Of a stretch of 64,000 bases of DNA, positions 35,335 to 43,834 are shown piece after piece. The DNA lies in the NCBI RefSeq assembly GCF_001632775.1, contig NZ_CP015249.1, positions 3,762,686-3,826,685 on the forward strand. Direction: 5' to 3'. The translations under genes and the position numbers were made by a program. Position 1 is the first letter of the stretch. The number at the start of each line of letters is the position of its first letter. The stretch comes from Dokdonella koreensis DS-123 (GTDB taxonomy: Bacteria > Pseudomonadota > Gammaproteobacteria > Xanthomonadales > Rhodanobacteraceae). The notes below the pieces were generated by a model. The model worked only from the letters and a program-made list of their open reading frames with translations. It was not told the origin of the DNA and searched no databases.

Positions 35335-36222
35335 ATGTCCCGCCTTCTTCTCGTTTCACTGACGCTGCTCGCCCTCGGCGCCTGTTCGCAGGATGCCGCC
35401 CCGCCGGTGGCACCGACCGCCCCGTCGCCACCGGCCGCCACCGACCAGCCCGCCGAAACGACGCCGCCGGCGACGGCGGCGGACCTGTCCACCGCGAAGC
35501 TCGACGGCGTCCTGGCCGGTGCCTGGCGCTCGGAGACCAACAAGGCACGCGATGCCTGGCGTCATCCGAAGGAGACGCTGGCGTTCTTCGGCGTCAGTGC
35601 CGGGCAGACCGTCGTGGAGATCTCGCCGGGCGGTGGCTGGTACACCGAGATCCTCGCGCCGTGGCTCAAGGGCTCGGGCACCTATGTCGCCGCGATCACC
35701 GCGCCGTCCGCATCGGACTACGCCAAGCGCGGCGCCGAGGCCTTCCGCGCCAAGCTGGCCGGCGACAGCGAGCGCTTCGGCGAGGCGCAGGTGATCGAAT
35801 ACGATCCGGCCGCGCCGGTGCTGGGCCCGGCCGGATCGGCCGATACGGTGCTGACCTTCCGCAACGTGCACAACTGGAAGGACCAGGCGCCGGGCATGTT
35901 CCAGGCGTTCTTCGCGGTGCTCAAGCCGGGCGGCACGCTCGGCGTCGTCGATCATCGCGCCGCGGTCGGCACCGACCTGGATGCGGACCGCCAGTCCGGC
36001 TATGTCCCGCAGGACTACGTGATCCGCCTGGCGACCGACGCCGGCTTCCAGCTGGCCGCGCAGAGCGAGATCAATGCCAATCCGAAGGACACGAAGGACT
36101 ACGAGAAGGGCGTCTGGACGCTGCCGCCGACGCTCACGCTCGGTGATGTCGATCGCGAAAAATACCTGGCGATCGGCGAGTCGGACCGGATGACGCTGAA
36201 GTTCGTCAAGCCCGCGCAGTAA
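35335..36222 (+). CDS. Predicted exported methyltransferase (lipoprotein signal)
   Basis: A 295 aa protein with a lipobox (LLALGACS, Cys at about 18), a long Pro/Ala linker (residues 19-50) and a class I SAM-methyltransferase-like fold. Motif I is [17 protein letters not shown], motif II/III surrounds VIEYDPAA and [12 protein letters not shown], and the final strand is [13 protein letters not shown]. This matches the 'predicted methyltransferase' group that carries signal peptides in many proteobacteria. Because SAM is cytosolic, it may have lost catalysis or act as a binding protein. ATG 35335 is preceded by TGGAGA. A strong hairpin follows the gene. Confidence 0.82.
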   Translation: MSRLLLVSLTLLALGACSQDAAPPVAPTAPSPPAATDQPAETTPPATAADLSTAKLDGVLAGAWRSETNKARDAWRHPKETLAFFGVSAGQTVVEISPGGGWYTEILAPWLKGSGTYVAAITAPSASDYAKRGAEAFRAKLAGDSERFGEAQVIEYDPAAPVLGPAGSADTVLTFRNVHNWKDQAPGMFQAFFAVLKPGGTLGVVDHRAAVGTDLDADRQSGYVPQDYVIRLATDAGFQLAAQSEINANPKDTKDYEKGVWTLPPTLTLGDVDREKYLAIGESDRMTLKFVKPAQ

Positions 36223-36235
36223 GCGCCTGGAAGAC

Positions 36236-36260
36236 GCGCCGGCCCGCCCCGGGCCGGCGC
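36236..36260. terminator. GC hairpin after the methyltransferase gene
   Basis: A perfect 11-bp stem (GCGCCGGCCCG, loop CCC) 13 bases after the stop and 13 bases before rluE. It has no U-tract, so it may pause transcription and separate the two genes only partly. Confidence 0.5.
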
Positions 36261-36273
36261 CGCTGCACCGCCG

Positions 36274-36813
36274 ATGCTGATCGCGCTCAACAAACCCTAC
36301 GGCGTGCTGTGCCAGTTCACCGACCGCGACGGTCGTCCGACGCTGGCCGATTTCGTGACGACACCCGGCGTCTACGCGGCCGGGAGGCTGGACCGGGACA
36401 GCGAGGGCCTGCTGCTGCTGACCGATGACGGTGCGCTGGCGCACCGCCTGACCGATCCGCGCCACAAGCAGCCCAAGACCTACCTCGCACAGGTGGAAGG
36501 CCAGCCGGCCGACGCGGACCTGGCGCCGCTGCGGCGCGGCATCGTGCTGAACGACGGACCGACCCTGCCGGTGCAGGCGCGCGTGCTTCCGGCCGAGCCG
36601 GCCGGGTTGTGGCCGCGCGACCCGCCGATCCGGTTCCGCAAGGACACGCCAACCGCCTGGATCGAGCTGGTCCTGCGCGAGGGCCGCAACCGCCAGGTGC
36701 GGCGCATGACCGCGGCGATAGGCCTGCCGACGCTGCGCCTGGTGCGCATCCGCGTCGGCGACCACGCGCTGGACGGCCTGGCGCCGGGCGCGACCCGGTG
36801 CCTGGCGCGCTGA
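36274..36813 (+). CDS. rluE: 23S rRNA pseudouridine synthase (RluE-type)
   Basis: A 179 aa enzyme of the RsuA/RluB/E/F group without an S4 domain, which is the RluE architecture (E. coli RluE makes pseudouridine at 23S U2457). The catalytic Asp lies in [19 protein letters not shown] (about residue 42), with the conserved KTYLAQVEG and the C-terminal [20 protein letters not shown]. Length and motif order agree with a complete enzyme. It is convergent with the OmpA-domain gene, 14 bases away. Confidence 0.92.
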   Translation: MLIALNKPYGVLCQFTDRDGRPTLADFVTTPGVYAAGRLDRDSEGLLLLTDDGALAHRLTDPRHKQPKTYLAQVEGQPADADLAPLRRGIVLNDGPTLPVQARVLPAEPAGLWPRDPPIRFRKDTPTAWIELVLREGRNRQVRRMTAAIGLPTLRLVRIRVGDHALDGLAPGATRCLAR

Positions 36814-36827
36814 CGCGGCCGGCGCGA

Positions 36828-37889
36828 TCAGCGGTTGGTCAGCTGCAGCTCGATGCGCCGGTTGCGCGCGTAGGCGTCCGCCGAGGAACCCGGATCGAGC
36901 GGCTGGAACTCGCCGAAGCCGTTGGCCGACAGCCTGTGCGCGGGAATGCCCTGCACGACGAGGTACTTCACGATCGCGACGGCACGCGCGGTCGACAGCT
37001 CCCAGTTCGACGGGAAGCGGTCGGTGGCGATCGGCCGCCGGTCGGTGTGGCCGTCGATGCGCAGCACCCAGTCGATGCTCGACGGGATCTCGGCGGCGAC
37101 CTCGGCGACGGTCGCCGCCAGCCCCGCCAGTTGCGCCTGCGCCTCGGGCCCGAGATCGGCCGAGCCGGACTCGAACAGGATGTCGGTCGGCACCACGAAC
37201 CGATCGCCGACGACGCGCACGTCGCCGCGGTGGCCGAGCACCTGGCGCAGGCGGCCGAAGAATTCCGACCGGTAGCGCTCCAGCTCGCCGACCCGGTTGG
37301 CCAGCGCCAGGTTGAGCTCCTTGCCGAGGTCGGCGATGCGCAGGTCCTTGGCGACGTTGTCTTGCCTGGCGACATCCAACGCGGCCTGCAGGCTGCCGAG
37401 CTGCTCGCGGATCGCGGCCAGCTGGCGGTTCAGCAGCTCGGTCTGGGCCACTGCGGCCGCGGTCAGGTCGGTCTGCCGGACGAGATCCTCCTTGGACGTG
37501 TCCAGCTGCATGCCGAGCTGGGCGACTTCGGCTTCCAGTTCCTTCTTCAGCGCGTCGAGCGCGGCGATGTCGGCCCCGAGCGCGGCGGCCTGCGCCTGCG
37601 CCTGGTCACGCTCGGCACCGGTCGTGCCGAGGCTGGCAGCCAGCTCGGCGACCCGGGCGTCGAGCGCCCGGTTGGCATCCTGGCTCAGCGACAGCGTGCG
37701 GGCCAGTTCCGCCACCTGCGCGTTCAACGCATCCAGCGCGCGGTTCTTGCCGACCAGCGAATCGGACAGCACGAACTGGCCGATCGCGAAGATCAGCAGC
37801 ACGAAGATCATCACCATGATCAGCGAGGTCAGCGCATCGACGAATCCGGGCCAGATGTCGAAGGCACGACGGCGGCGCAGCAGGCTCAA
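36828..37889 (-). CDS. OmpA/MotB-domain peptidoglycan-binding protein
   Basis: A 353 aa inner-membrane protein with one N-terminal helix (ALTSLIMVMIFVLLIFAIGQ), a long coiled coil (about residues 50-210) and a C-terminal OmpA-like domain (about 225-350) with FESGSADLGPEAQAQL, LRIDGHTDRRPI, NWELSTARAVAIVKYLV and NRRIELQL that should bind peptidoglycan. With the MotA/TolQ-like gene upstream it forms an ion-driven stator-like pair. Its start codon is TTG 37889, overlapping the partner's stop as TTGA. No flagellar genes are nearby. The pair's output is unknown; envelope or cell-wall work is likely. Confidence 0.88.
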   Translation of the reverse strand: MSLLRRRRAFDIWPGFVDALTSLIMVMIFVLLIFAIGQFVLSDSLVGKNRALDALNAQVAELARTLSLSQDANRALDARVAELAASLGTTGAERDQAQAQAAALGADIAALDALKKELEAEVAQLGMQLDTSKEDLVRQTDLTAAAVAQTELLNRQLAAIREQLGSLQAALDVARQDNVAKDLRIADLGKELNLALANRVGELERYRSEFFGRLRQVLGHRGDVRVVGDRFVVPTDILFESGSADLGPEAQAQLAGLAATVAEVAAEIPSSIDWVLRIDGHTDRRPIATDRFPSNWELSTARAVAIVKYLVVQGIPAHRLSANGFGEFQPLDPGSSADAYARNRRIELQLTNR

Positions 37890-38968
37890 GGGCGCGACTC
37901 CGGATCGGCGCCGTCGCGCGAGGACCGCCCGGACACGGCGGCCGCCACGGTCCGCGACAGCAGGCGCAGCTCGCTGCGCAGGTCATCGGACAGGCCGGCA
38001 CCCGCGCCGGACTGCTGCGCCAGGTGGCGCAGGACGACCTTCAGCTCGTCCTGGGCGGCCACCGCCGCCTGCCGCTCGCGCGCGTCGCGGCCGAGCGTCT
38101 CGTTGAGCCGCGCCAGCTGGGCGCCGAGCTCGGCCAGCTGCTCGTTGGTACCGCGCCGCTCGCGCTCGTTCTCGACGATGGCACGCTGCATGCGCTCCAG
38201 GCCGTCGGCGGTCTGCTCGAGCAGCGCCTGGACATAGGCCGGCACCGAGGCGTCGCCTTCCAGGGCCGAACCGGACGAAAGCCGGGTCATGCCCGAAAGC
38301 CATTCCTCCAGCTCGTTGTAGAAGCGGTTCTGCGCATGGCCGGCCTGCAGGTCGAGGAAGCCGATCGCCAGCGAGCTGGCCAGGCCGAACAGCGAGGTCG
38401 AGAAGCTGGTGGACATGCCGGCCAGCGGCTCCTTCAGCTGCTCTTTCAACGCACCGAACATCGCCGCAGCGTCCGAGCCGATGCCGAGCGCGCCGATGAT
38501 CTCCGACACCGACCGGATGGTGACCAGCAGGCCCCAGAACGTGCCGAGCAGGCCGAGGAAGATCGCCAGGCCGATCAGGTAGCGCGACAGGTCGCGCGAC
38601 TCCTCCAGGCGGATCTGGACGCTGTCGAGGATCGTGCGCATCGACGGCGCCGACAGGGCGGACCGCCCGCGCTCGCGGCCGGCCAGCAGGCGCGCCATCG
38701 GCGCCAGCAGGTGCGGCCGTCCCGGCGGCGGCGCATCCGGGTTCGAGCGCCGGAACGAGGCGATCCAGCGTGTATCGGCCGCCAGGACCAGCACCTGGCG
38801 CAGATTGACCGCCACGCCGGCCAGCAGCACCGTCAGGATGATGCCGTTGAAGAACGGATTGGCCATGAAGATGTCGGCCAGCCGCGGCGCCAGCGCGGCG
38901 ACGAGGACGCCCAGCGCGAGGAGAAAGACGAACATGCCGGTCAAGACGCGACTGGGGTAGGAATTCAT
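37886..38968 (-). CDS. MotA/TolQ/ExbB-type proton channel subunit
   Basis: A 360 aa membrane protein. N-terminal helices (TGMFVFLLALGVLVAALAPR and FNGIILTVLLAGVAVNLRQV) are followed by the conserved channel pair (YLIGLAIFLGLLGTFWGLLV, about 165-185, and PLAGMSTSFSTSLFGLASSL, about 220-240). A cytoplasmic coiled-coil tail follows (residues about 270-360, RMQRAIVENERERRGTNEQL). TFWGLL and GMSTSFSTSLFG are the family hallmarks. ATG 38968 is preferred because upstream sequence is not protein-like. It is coupled to the OmpA-domain gene by TTGA. Confidence 0.9.
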   Translation of the reverse strand: MNSYPSRVLTGMFVFLLALGVLVAALAPRLADIFMANPFFNGIILTVLLAGVAVNLRQVLVLAADTRWIASFRRSNPDAPPPGRPHLLAPMARLLAGRERGRSALSAPSMRTILDSVQIRLEESRDLSRYLIGLAIFLGLLGTFWGLLVTIRSVSEIIGALGIGSDAAAMFGALKEQLKEPLAGMSTSFSTSLFGLASSLAIGFLDLQAGHAQNRFYNELEEWLSGMTRLSSGSALEGDASVPAYVQALLEQTADGLERMQRAIVENERERRGTNEQLAELGAQLARLNETLGRDARERQAAVAAQDELKVVLRHLAQQSGAGAGLSDDLRSELRLLSRTVAAAVSGRSSRDGADPESRP

Positions 38969-39263
38969 GGGCGTTCTGGATCCGACGTTGGGCGTTGCAG
39001 CGGAGGCTTGAGTGGAGGCGCGTCGAAGCGCCGAGTTCCCGAAGTCCGAGGTGCGCCGCCGCCGGCGGCATGGCCGGATTGCCGGCGAAACGGACACCAA
39101 GACATAAAATTACCGGCGTATCAGCTTGTTAGACGCACTTTCATCAAATAGGGCCGTGATATAGGATAGCCCGGTCTGCTCGATAAGCAGGCTTTGGCTA
39201 GTCTGCTTGCGGAGCGGGCCACGACTAGAAATGAATGTCCAAACTATTTCGGGGTAAGTCGAC

Positions 39264-39851
39264 ATGAATCTCAAACGCGCAATGGTTACCGCGGCCATCG
39301 TAATGGCCGTCTATGGTGGTACCGCCTCTGCTCAGATCGCAGCCAAGATGGATCGCGCCTCGTGGACGCCGGGCACCGTGGTTCCGACGGGCGGCTCCTG
39401 CGCCGCACCGACGGGTACGCTCTCGCCGCCGACACCGGTTTCCTATTCGGGCAACAACAGTGGCGGCACCAACAGCATCGACGCGCAGACGGTCGATGCG
39501 TGTATCGATCCCACCTTCTTCGGCGGTTCGTCGGGTCCGGAAGACATCTACCAGTTCACGCCGGGCACCGCGGCCAGCCTGACGTTCGCGATCAACGGCA
39601 CCGGCGGCTTCGACCCGTACATCTACCTGCTGCAGACCTGCGGCGACGTGGAGAGCTGCGTGGCCGGTGCCGACGACGAGGGCGGCGTCAACACCCCGCA
39701 GTTCACGTATGCCGGGTTCACGGCCGGCGTTCCGTACTACTTCTACGTCGACTCGTTCTACGGGGTGGGCACCTCCGGCTGCTGCGGCCCCTACACCGGC
39801 CAGATCAGCGGCACGTGGCCGGTCGAGCTGAGCCAGTTCTCGATCGACTGA
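39264..39851 (+). CDS. Module copy 1, gene A: secreted Cys-containing beta-rich protein
   Basis: A 195 aa exported protein. The signal peptide is KRAMVTAAIVMAVYGGTASA. The mature part looks like a bacterial pre-peptidase C-terminal (PPC) type beta sandwich: EDIYQFTPGTAASLTFAING, FDPYIYLLQTCG and VPYYFYVDSFYG. Cys residues (GGSCAAP, DACID, LQTCGDVESC, SGCCGP) could form disulfides. It is about 45 percent identical by eye to gene A of copy 2 and has the same end (F-S/A-ID). The upstream 160 bases are unusually AT-rich. A hairpin follows the stop. Function unknown. Confidence 0.82.
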   Translation: MNLKRAMVTAAIVMAVYGGTASAQIAAKMDRASWTPGTVVPTGGSCAAPTGTLSPPTPVSYSGNNSGGTNSIDAQTVDACIDPTFFGGSSGPEDIYQFTPGTAASLTFAINGTGGFDPYIYLLQTCGDVESCVAGADDEGGVNTPQFTYAGFTAGVPYYFYVDSFYGVGTSGCCGPYTGQISGTWPVELSQFSID

Positions 39852-39865
39852 TCCACCTGCATGTC

Positions 39866-39893
39866 CGTGGACGGGCCTTCGGGCCCGTCCACG
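39866..39893 (+). terminator. Hairpin with UUCG loop between module genes A and B (copy 1)
   Basis: A perfect 12-bp stem (CGTGGACGGGCC) capped by TTCG, 14 bases after the gene A stop. It has a short TTT only. It probably stabilises the gene A message or ends part of its transcription before gene B. Confidence 0.6.
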
Positions 39894-40017
39894 TTTCCAG
39901 CGTCGTTTCCTGCGCGGCGCTTCGTCGATTTTCTCGCGCAAGCCCGGTCGTACCGGGACCTCCCGCCACGTCGCGGGGCGTCGGAGACCCGGCTGCCGAT
40001 CAGCGGTATTGGTTCCG

Positions 40018-41097
40018 ATGAAATCCCTCATTCGATACTGGCCGGGCGTGGCGCTGGCCTTGGCCTGCGGCTTCGCCTTCGCGGCCTCCCCCTCATCTCC
40101 TCCCGCCGGCAACCTGGTCTTCGAGGCCGTGTCGGAAACCCCTGTGGAGATCTTCCAGGGTGCGGACGCCCGATTCACCTACCGTGTCCGCAATACCGGA
40201 ACATCCCCGATCCGCATCCAGCGAATCGACCCGGCGCCACCGCCAGGCAGTGCGCGGTTCGAGCCGGCTGAATTGGCGCCCGGCGCAACCGGGCGCATCG
40301 AGCTGGAGAAACCGGCGATCGACGCCCTCGGCAAGCAATCGTTCGCGTTTCACGTCTACAGCACCGACGCAGCGGCACGCTCGGTCCCCGTCTCACTTCC
40401 CGTATTCGTCGGCTCGGCCTACGTTCCGGAGCTGCCGGCGATTGATTTCGGGGTGATCCGCAAAGGCCATGCCGAACCAAAGCTGTTGGAGGTGACGAGC
40501 TTCGAGGCACCGTCACTGAAGATGGAGGGCATCATCGAAAAACCGGACTGGGTCCTCGTCGAACCGGTGCCCGGCGAGACCGGCAAGGACCCGCAGCGAC
40601 TGATGCTCCGCGTCAGTCTCACCAAGAACCTGCCGCTCGGCGAGTCCCGGCGCACGGTCAAGATCAGGACCAACATCCAAACCCAGCCGGTACTCGTGCT
40701 GCAGGTCGCCACGAACGCCTACGACAAGATCCAGGTGTCGCCGGCCCAGATGGACATCGGCGCAATTCATCGCAACGCGAAGATCGTACAGACGGTGGAC
40801 CTGCGTGCGATCGACGGCAAGCCGATCCAGATCACCAAGGCGGAGGAAACCGGCGAAAATCTCGATCTTTCGATCGAACCGTGCGGCGAAGGCTGCGCGC
40901 GCCTGAGCGCCAAGGTCAAGACGGCCAATCTGAAGCCTCTGCGCGGCTATGTGACGGTCCAGGTCGGCAGCCACGGCGAGACCATCAAGATCCCGTATTA
41001 CGGGCTGATCGTGAAAGAAGGGACCATGATCAAGAATCTCGGCGTGCTCGATGCCAATGCCGATGTCCGTGTCCAGGGCGAGGTCAAGGAGCAATGA
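40018..41097 (+). CDS. Module copy 1, gene B: exported DUF1573/HYDIN-like protein
   Basis: A 359 aa exported protein with a signal peptide (IRYWPGVALALACGFAFA). It has repeated Ig-like/ASH-type segments: VEIFQGADARFTYRVRNTGT followed by IRIQRIDPAPPPGSARFEPA (as in DUF1573), a second unit around ELPAIDFGVIRKGHAEPKLL, and a third around KIQVSPAQMDIGAIHRNAKI. A C-x3-C pair (PCGEGC) lies near residue 290. ATG 40018 is chosen over TTG 40009. It overlaps gene C by ATGA. Copy 2 has the same architecture. It may form a surface or periplasmic scaffold; that is inference. Confidence 0.8.
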   Translation: MKSLIRYWPGVALALACGFAFAASPSSPPAGNLVFEAVSETPVEIFQGADARFTYRVRNTGTSPIRIQRIDPAPPPGSARFEPAELAPGATGRIELEKPAIDALGKQSFAFHVYSTDAAARSVPVSLPVFVGSAYVPELPAIDFGVIRKGHAEPKLLEVTSFEAPSLKMEGIIEKPDWVLVEPVPGETGKDPQRLMLRVSLTKNLPLGESRRTVKIRTNIQTQPVLVLQVATNAYDKIQVSPAQMDIGAIHRNAKIVQTVDLRAIDGKPIQITKAEETGENLDLSIEPCGEGCARLSAKVKTANLKPLRGYVTVQVGSHGETIKIPYYGLIVKEGTMIKNLGVLDANADVRVQGEVKEQ

Positions 41098-41480
41098 TGC
41101 ACATTTTCCGTCGCTCGATTCTGCTGTTCCTGGTCACCGCCGCCATCGTCGCGAGCGCGTCGGCAGCGGATCCGGAGACCGCCAATACGCTGCGCTGGAA
41201 AGCCCGCAGCGAAACCGGCACGTACGGCTACCTCGTCTATCGTGGCGATCACGCCACCGGCCCGTTCAAGCGGCTCAATGCACGCGTCGTGCAGAAGCAC
41301 GCCGCTGCCGACGAACAGTACGCCTTCGCCGATACCGACGTCGTCGCCGGCCGGACGTACTACTACCGGATCTACGCAGTCAACGACAATGGGGTCAAGA
41401 AGCCGCTGAGCCCGGTCCTGCCGAAAATCGCCGGTGGCGAGCAGGCCGTATCCGATCTCAAAACCAAGGGCACACGCTAA
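41094..41480 (+). CDS. Module copy 1, gene C: exported fibronectin-III-like protein
   Basis: A 128 aa exported single-domain protein. The signal peptide is RSILLFLVTAAIVASASA. The rest fits one fibronectin type III unit: NTLRWKARSETGTYGYLVYR, then GPFKRLNARVV, and the typical late strand GRTYYYRIYAVNDNGVKK. ATG 41094 overlaps the gene B stop. It probably acts with gene B. Gene C of copy 2 is closely similar through LSPVL and GGE. Confidence 0.8.
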   Translation: MMHIFRRSILLFLVTAAIVASASAADPETANTLRWKARSETGTYGYLVYRGDHATGPFKRLNARVVQKHAAADEQYAFADTDVVAGRTYYYRIYAVNDNGVKKPLSPVLPKIAGGEQAVSDLKTKGTR

Positions 41481-41680
41481 AGGTAACTGCATCGGCGCTT
41501 GCGAGTGGGCCAATAACCCTGGGGCGCCCGCTGGGACCTTTCCGGCACGGCGCCGTGGTGTCCTGGCGCAAGCACGCCGGAAACACCTTTACCCCGTCAT
41601 GAAGGCGAAGGTAGACTCGGTAGTCCGCATTTTGGATGAATGCGGGCAAAAGTCTTGTCAACTCTTACGGGGAATACGAC

Positions 41681-42253
41681 ATGAATCTCAAGTTTTCTGC
41701 GCTGGCGGCACTGACCGTTCTGTCTTTTGGTAATACCGCGCTGGCACAAAAGGTGCCCTATGTTCCGGGTGACCCGGTGGTTGCCGTGCCGGCCGGCGGA
41801 AGCTGCGCGGCACCGTCCGGCACCATCTCCGCGACCGGCGCGATCTCCGGCAACAATGCCGGCGGCACCAACAGCATCAACGCGGTGCCGTCGGGAACCT
41901 GCTCGGAATACACCGGCGACAACGCCAAGGGTCCGGAGGACATCTATGTCATCACGCCGGGCGCCGCCAACTCGCTGACGTTCACGCTGACCGCCAGCGG
42001 CGGCTGGGATCCGATGATGTACATCCTGTCGACCTGCGGTAGCGCCGCCAGCTGCATGGTCGGCAGCGACGATATCAGCGGTTCGAACCTCAACCCGTCG
42101 CCGCTCCTGCCGACGATGACGCCGGGCACGACCTACTACGTCTACGTCGATTCCTGGTATGCCAATGGCGGAGCCACGGCCAACAACGGTCCGTACAACC
42201 TCAACGTCACCGGCACGTTCCCGGTCACGCTGACCGAGTTCGCGATCGACTGA
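41681..42253 (+). CDS. Module copy 2, gene A: secreted Cys-containing beta-rich protein
   Basis: A 190 aa paralogue of the protein at 39264-39851. The signal peptide is KFSALAALTVLSFGNTALA. Matching blocks are VPAGGSCAAPSGTIS, GNNAGGTNSINA, GPEDIYVITPG, DPMMYILSTCG, YYVYVDSWY and the end TEFAID. The leader before it repeats the CGGGGAATACGACATGAATCTCAA pattern of copy 1 and has a small CCGCATT/AATGCGG hairpin. A strong terminator follows. Function unknown. Confidence 0.82.
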   Translation: MNLKFSALAALTVLSFGNTALAQKVPYVPGDPVVAVPAGGSCAAPSGTISATGAISGNNAGGTNSINAVPSGTCSEYTGDNAKGPEDIYVITPGAANSLTFTLTASGGWDPMMYILSTCGSAASCMVGSDDISGSNLNPSPLLPTMTPGTTYYVYVDSWYANGGATANNGPYNLNVTGTFPVTLTEFAID

Positions 42254-42269
42254 TCCATCCGTGGCCCGA

Positions 42270-42303
42270 AGACGGCTGCCTCCGGGCAGCCGTCTTTCTT
42301 TTT
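42270..42303 (+). terminator. Rho-independent terminator between module genes A and B (copy 2)
   Basis: An 11-bp stem (AGACGGCTGCC, loop TCCG) followed by TTTCTTTTT, starting 16 bases after the gene A stop. Gene B begins 15 bases later, so B and C must be read by leakage through it or from another promoter. Confidence 0.85.
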
Positions 42304-42317
42304 GCGTGGCGTTTTTC

Positions 42318-43406
42318 ATGAAACCCATTTTTCTTGGCATCGCCGTTTCGCTGGCAGCGGCCACGGGTGTTGTGCACGCGGCCGAGGAAAAAGCCTCGCC
42401 TTCCGCGCCTCCGGTCGCATCGTCCCTGGTTTTCGAGCCGGAAGGCGCATCGCCGATCGAGGTATTCGAGAACCAGACCGCCCGCCAGGTCATGCGCGTG
42501 CGCAATACCGGCACCCGCCCCATCACGATTCGCCGCGTCGATCCGGCACCGCCGCCGGGAACGGCCCATTTCGAGCCGCGCGTAGTGGAACCGGGCCAGA
42601 GCGGACAGCTGGTTCTCGAAAAGCCGATGGCCGAAGAACGTGGCCTGCAGACGGTGCGCTTCCATTTGCTGAGCGACGATCCATCACGGCCTTCGCAGCC
42701 GGTGAGTTTTCCGGTGTTCGTCCAATCCGCCTATTACCCGGAGTTGCCGGACATCGATTTCGGCTACGCGGACCGGCGCGCCGAACCGAGCAGGACGCTG
42801 ACGATCGACAGCCTCGAAACCGATGCGCTGCGGGTGGTGTCGATCGTCGAAAAGCCCGACTGGCTGATCCTCGAGCCCGCGGCCGGCCGCTCGCCCCAGC
42901 AGGTCCAGCTCCGCGCGAAACTGGCAGGCTCGGTGCCGCTGGGCGAACTGTCGCGGCGCATCGTGCTGCGGACCAACGTCACGGCACAGCCGGAGCTGGT
43001 GGTCCGGGTCCGGGCGCATGTCCATGGCGACGTCACCGCCACACCGCCGAGCCTGAGCTTCGGCGCCGTCGAGCAAGGCAAGCCGGCGGCACTGGACGTC
43101 GAACTGCGGACGAGCGACGGCAAGGGGCTGGAGCTGGCCAAGCTGGAGGCCGATCCCACCGAGCTGGACGTGTCGAGCACCGCCTGCGGCACCGGCTGCC
43201 TGCGCGTGCATGCCGCGCTGCGCACCGATGCGATGAAGGCGATCGGCAACAGGGAAATCGTCGTCCTGCTGAAGGACCGCGACGAACGCGTCCGCATCCC
43301 GTACTCGGGGCTGATCGTCAAGGCCGGCACCAACATCAAGGTGCTCGGCGTGATCGACGAGAAGACCGATCTGAAGATCGATGGGAAGACCGGAGGCAAG
43401 CCATGA
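42318..43406 (+). CDS. Module copy 2, gene B: exported DUF1573/HYDIN-like protein
   Basis: A 362 aa paralogue of the protein at 40018-41097. A signal peptide (IFLGIAVSLAAATGVVHA) is followed by SLVFEPEGASPIEVFE, the shared RVRNTGTRPITIRRVDPAPP, YPELPDIDFGYADRR, TPPSLSFGAVEQGKPAALDV and the C-x3-C pair in STACGTGCLRV. Both copies end with a GLIVK-GT-IK-LGV-D strand. ATG 42318 is chosen for its signal peptide. Its stop overlaps gene C by ATGA. Confidence 0.8.
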   Translation: MKPIFLGIAVSLAAATGVVHAAEEKASPSAPPVASSLVFEPEGASPIEVFENQTARQVMRVRNTGTRPITIRRVDPAPPPGTAHFEPRVVEPGQSGQLVLEKPMAEERGLQTVRFHLLSDDPSRPSQPVSFPVFVQSAYYPELPDIDFGYADRRAEPSRTLTIDSLETDALRVVSIVEKPDWLILEPAAGRSPQQVQLRAKLAGSVPLGELSRRIVLRTNVTAQPELVVRVRAHVHGDVTATPPSLSFGAVEQGKPAALDVELRTSDGKGLELAKLEADPTELDVSSTACGTGCLRVHAALRTDAMKAIGNREIVVLLKDRDERVRIPYSGLIVKAGTNIKVLGVIDEKTDLKIDGKTGGKP

Positions 43407-43786
43407 AGCCGCGGATCGCACTGCTCGTGGCCGGCCTGCTGGCCACCGGCGTCTGCGCGGCCGAGCCGGCCGGCAATACGCTGCGCTGGAAAGCGCGCGA
43501 AACGGCCGCCGCCTACGGCTACCTGATCTATCGCAGCGACGCGCCGGACGGTCCGTTTCGCAGGATCAACGCGCGGATCATCCCGACACACCCCGACGCG
43601 GATACCAACCCCGACTACGCCTATGTCGATCACGACGTTCGCGAGGGAGGAACCTACTACTACCGCATCGACGGCATCAGCCGCGCGGGCGTCAAGAAGC
43701 AGCTGAGCCCGGTATTGCACAAGACCGTCGGCGGCGAGCCCACCAGGATCGATCCGGCTACCGCCGGCAAGCACGGCGGCGGTTGA
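43403..43786 (+). CDS. Module copy 2, gene C: exported fibronectin-III-like protein
   Basis: A 127 aa paralogue of the protein at 41094-41480. A signal peptide (RIALLVAGLLATGVCA) precedes NTLRWKARETAAAYGYLIYR, GPFRRINARII, GGTYYYRIDGISRAGVKKQL and SPVLHKTVGGE. GGAGGCAAGCC lies just before the ATG, which overlaps the gene B stop. It closes the second copy of the module; the next gene faces it across 48 bases. Confidence 0.8.
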   Translation: MKPRIALLVAGLLATGVCAAEPAGNTLRWKARETAAAYGYLIYRSDAPDGPFRRINARIIPTHPDADTNPDYAYVDHDVREGGTYYYRIDGISRAGVKKQLSPVLHKTVGGEPTRIDPATAGKHGGG

Positions 43787-43834
43787 CGGCAGGCGGCATC
43801 GGCTGCCCTTTGCGGCAGGCCGGAGCGCGCCGGG

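Noticed and set aside
36828-38968. Zorya-type anti-phage system (ZorA/ZorB)
   Set aside because: The MotA/OmpA pair resembles ZorAB in general form, but no ZorC, ZorD or ZorE gene is adjacent, and the neighbours are rluE and the secreted module.
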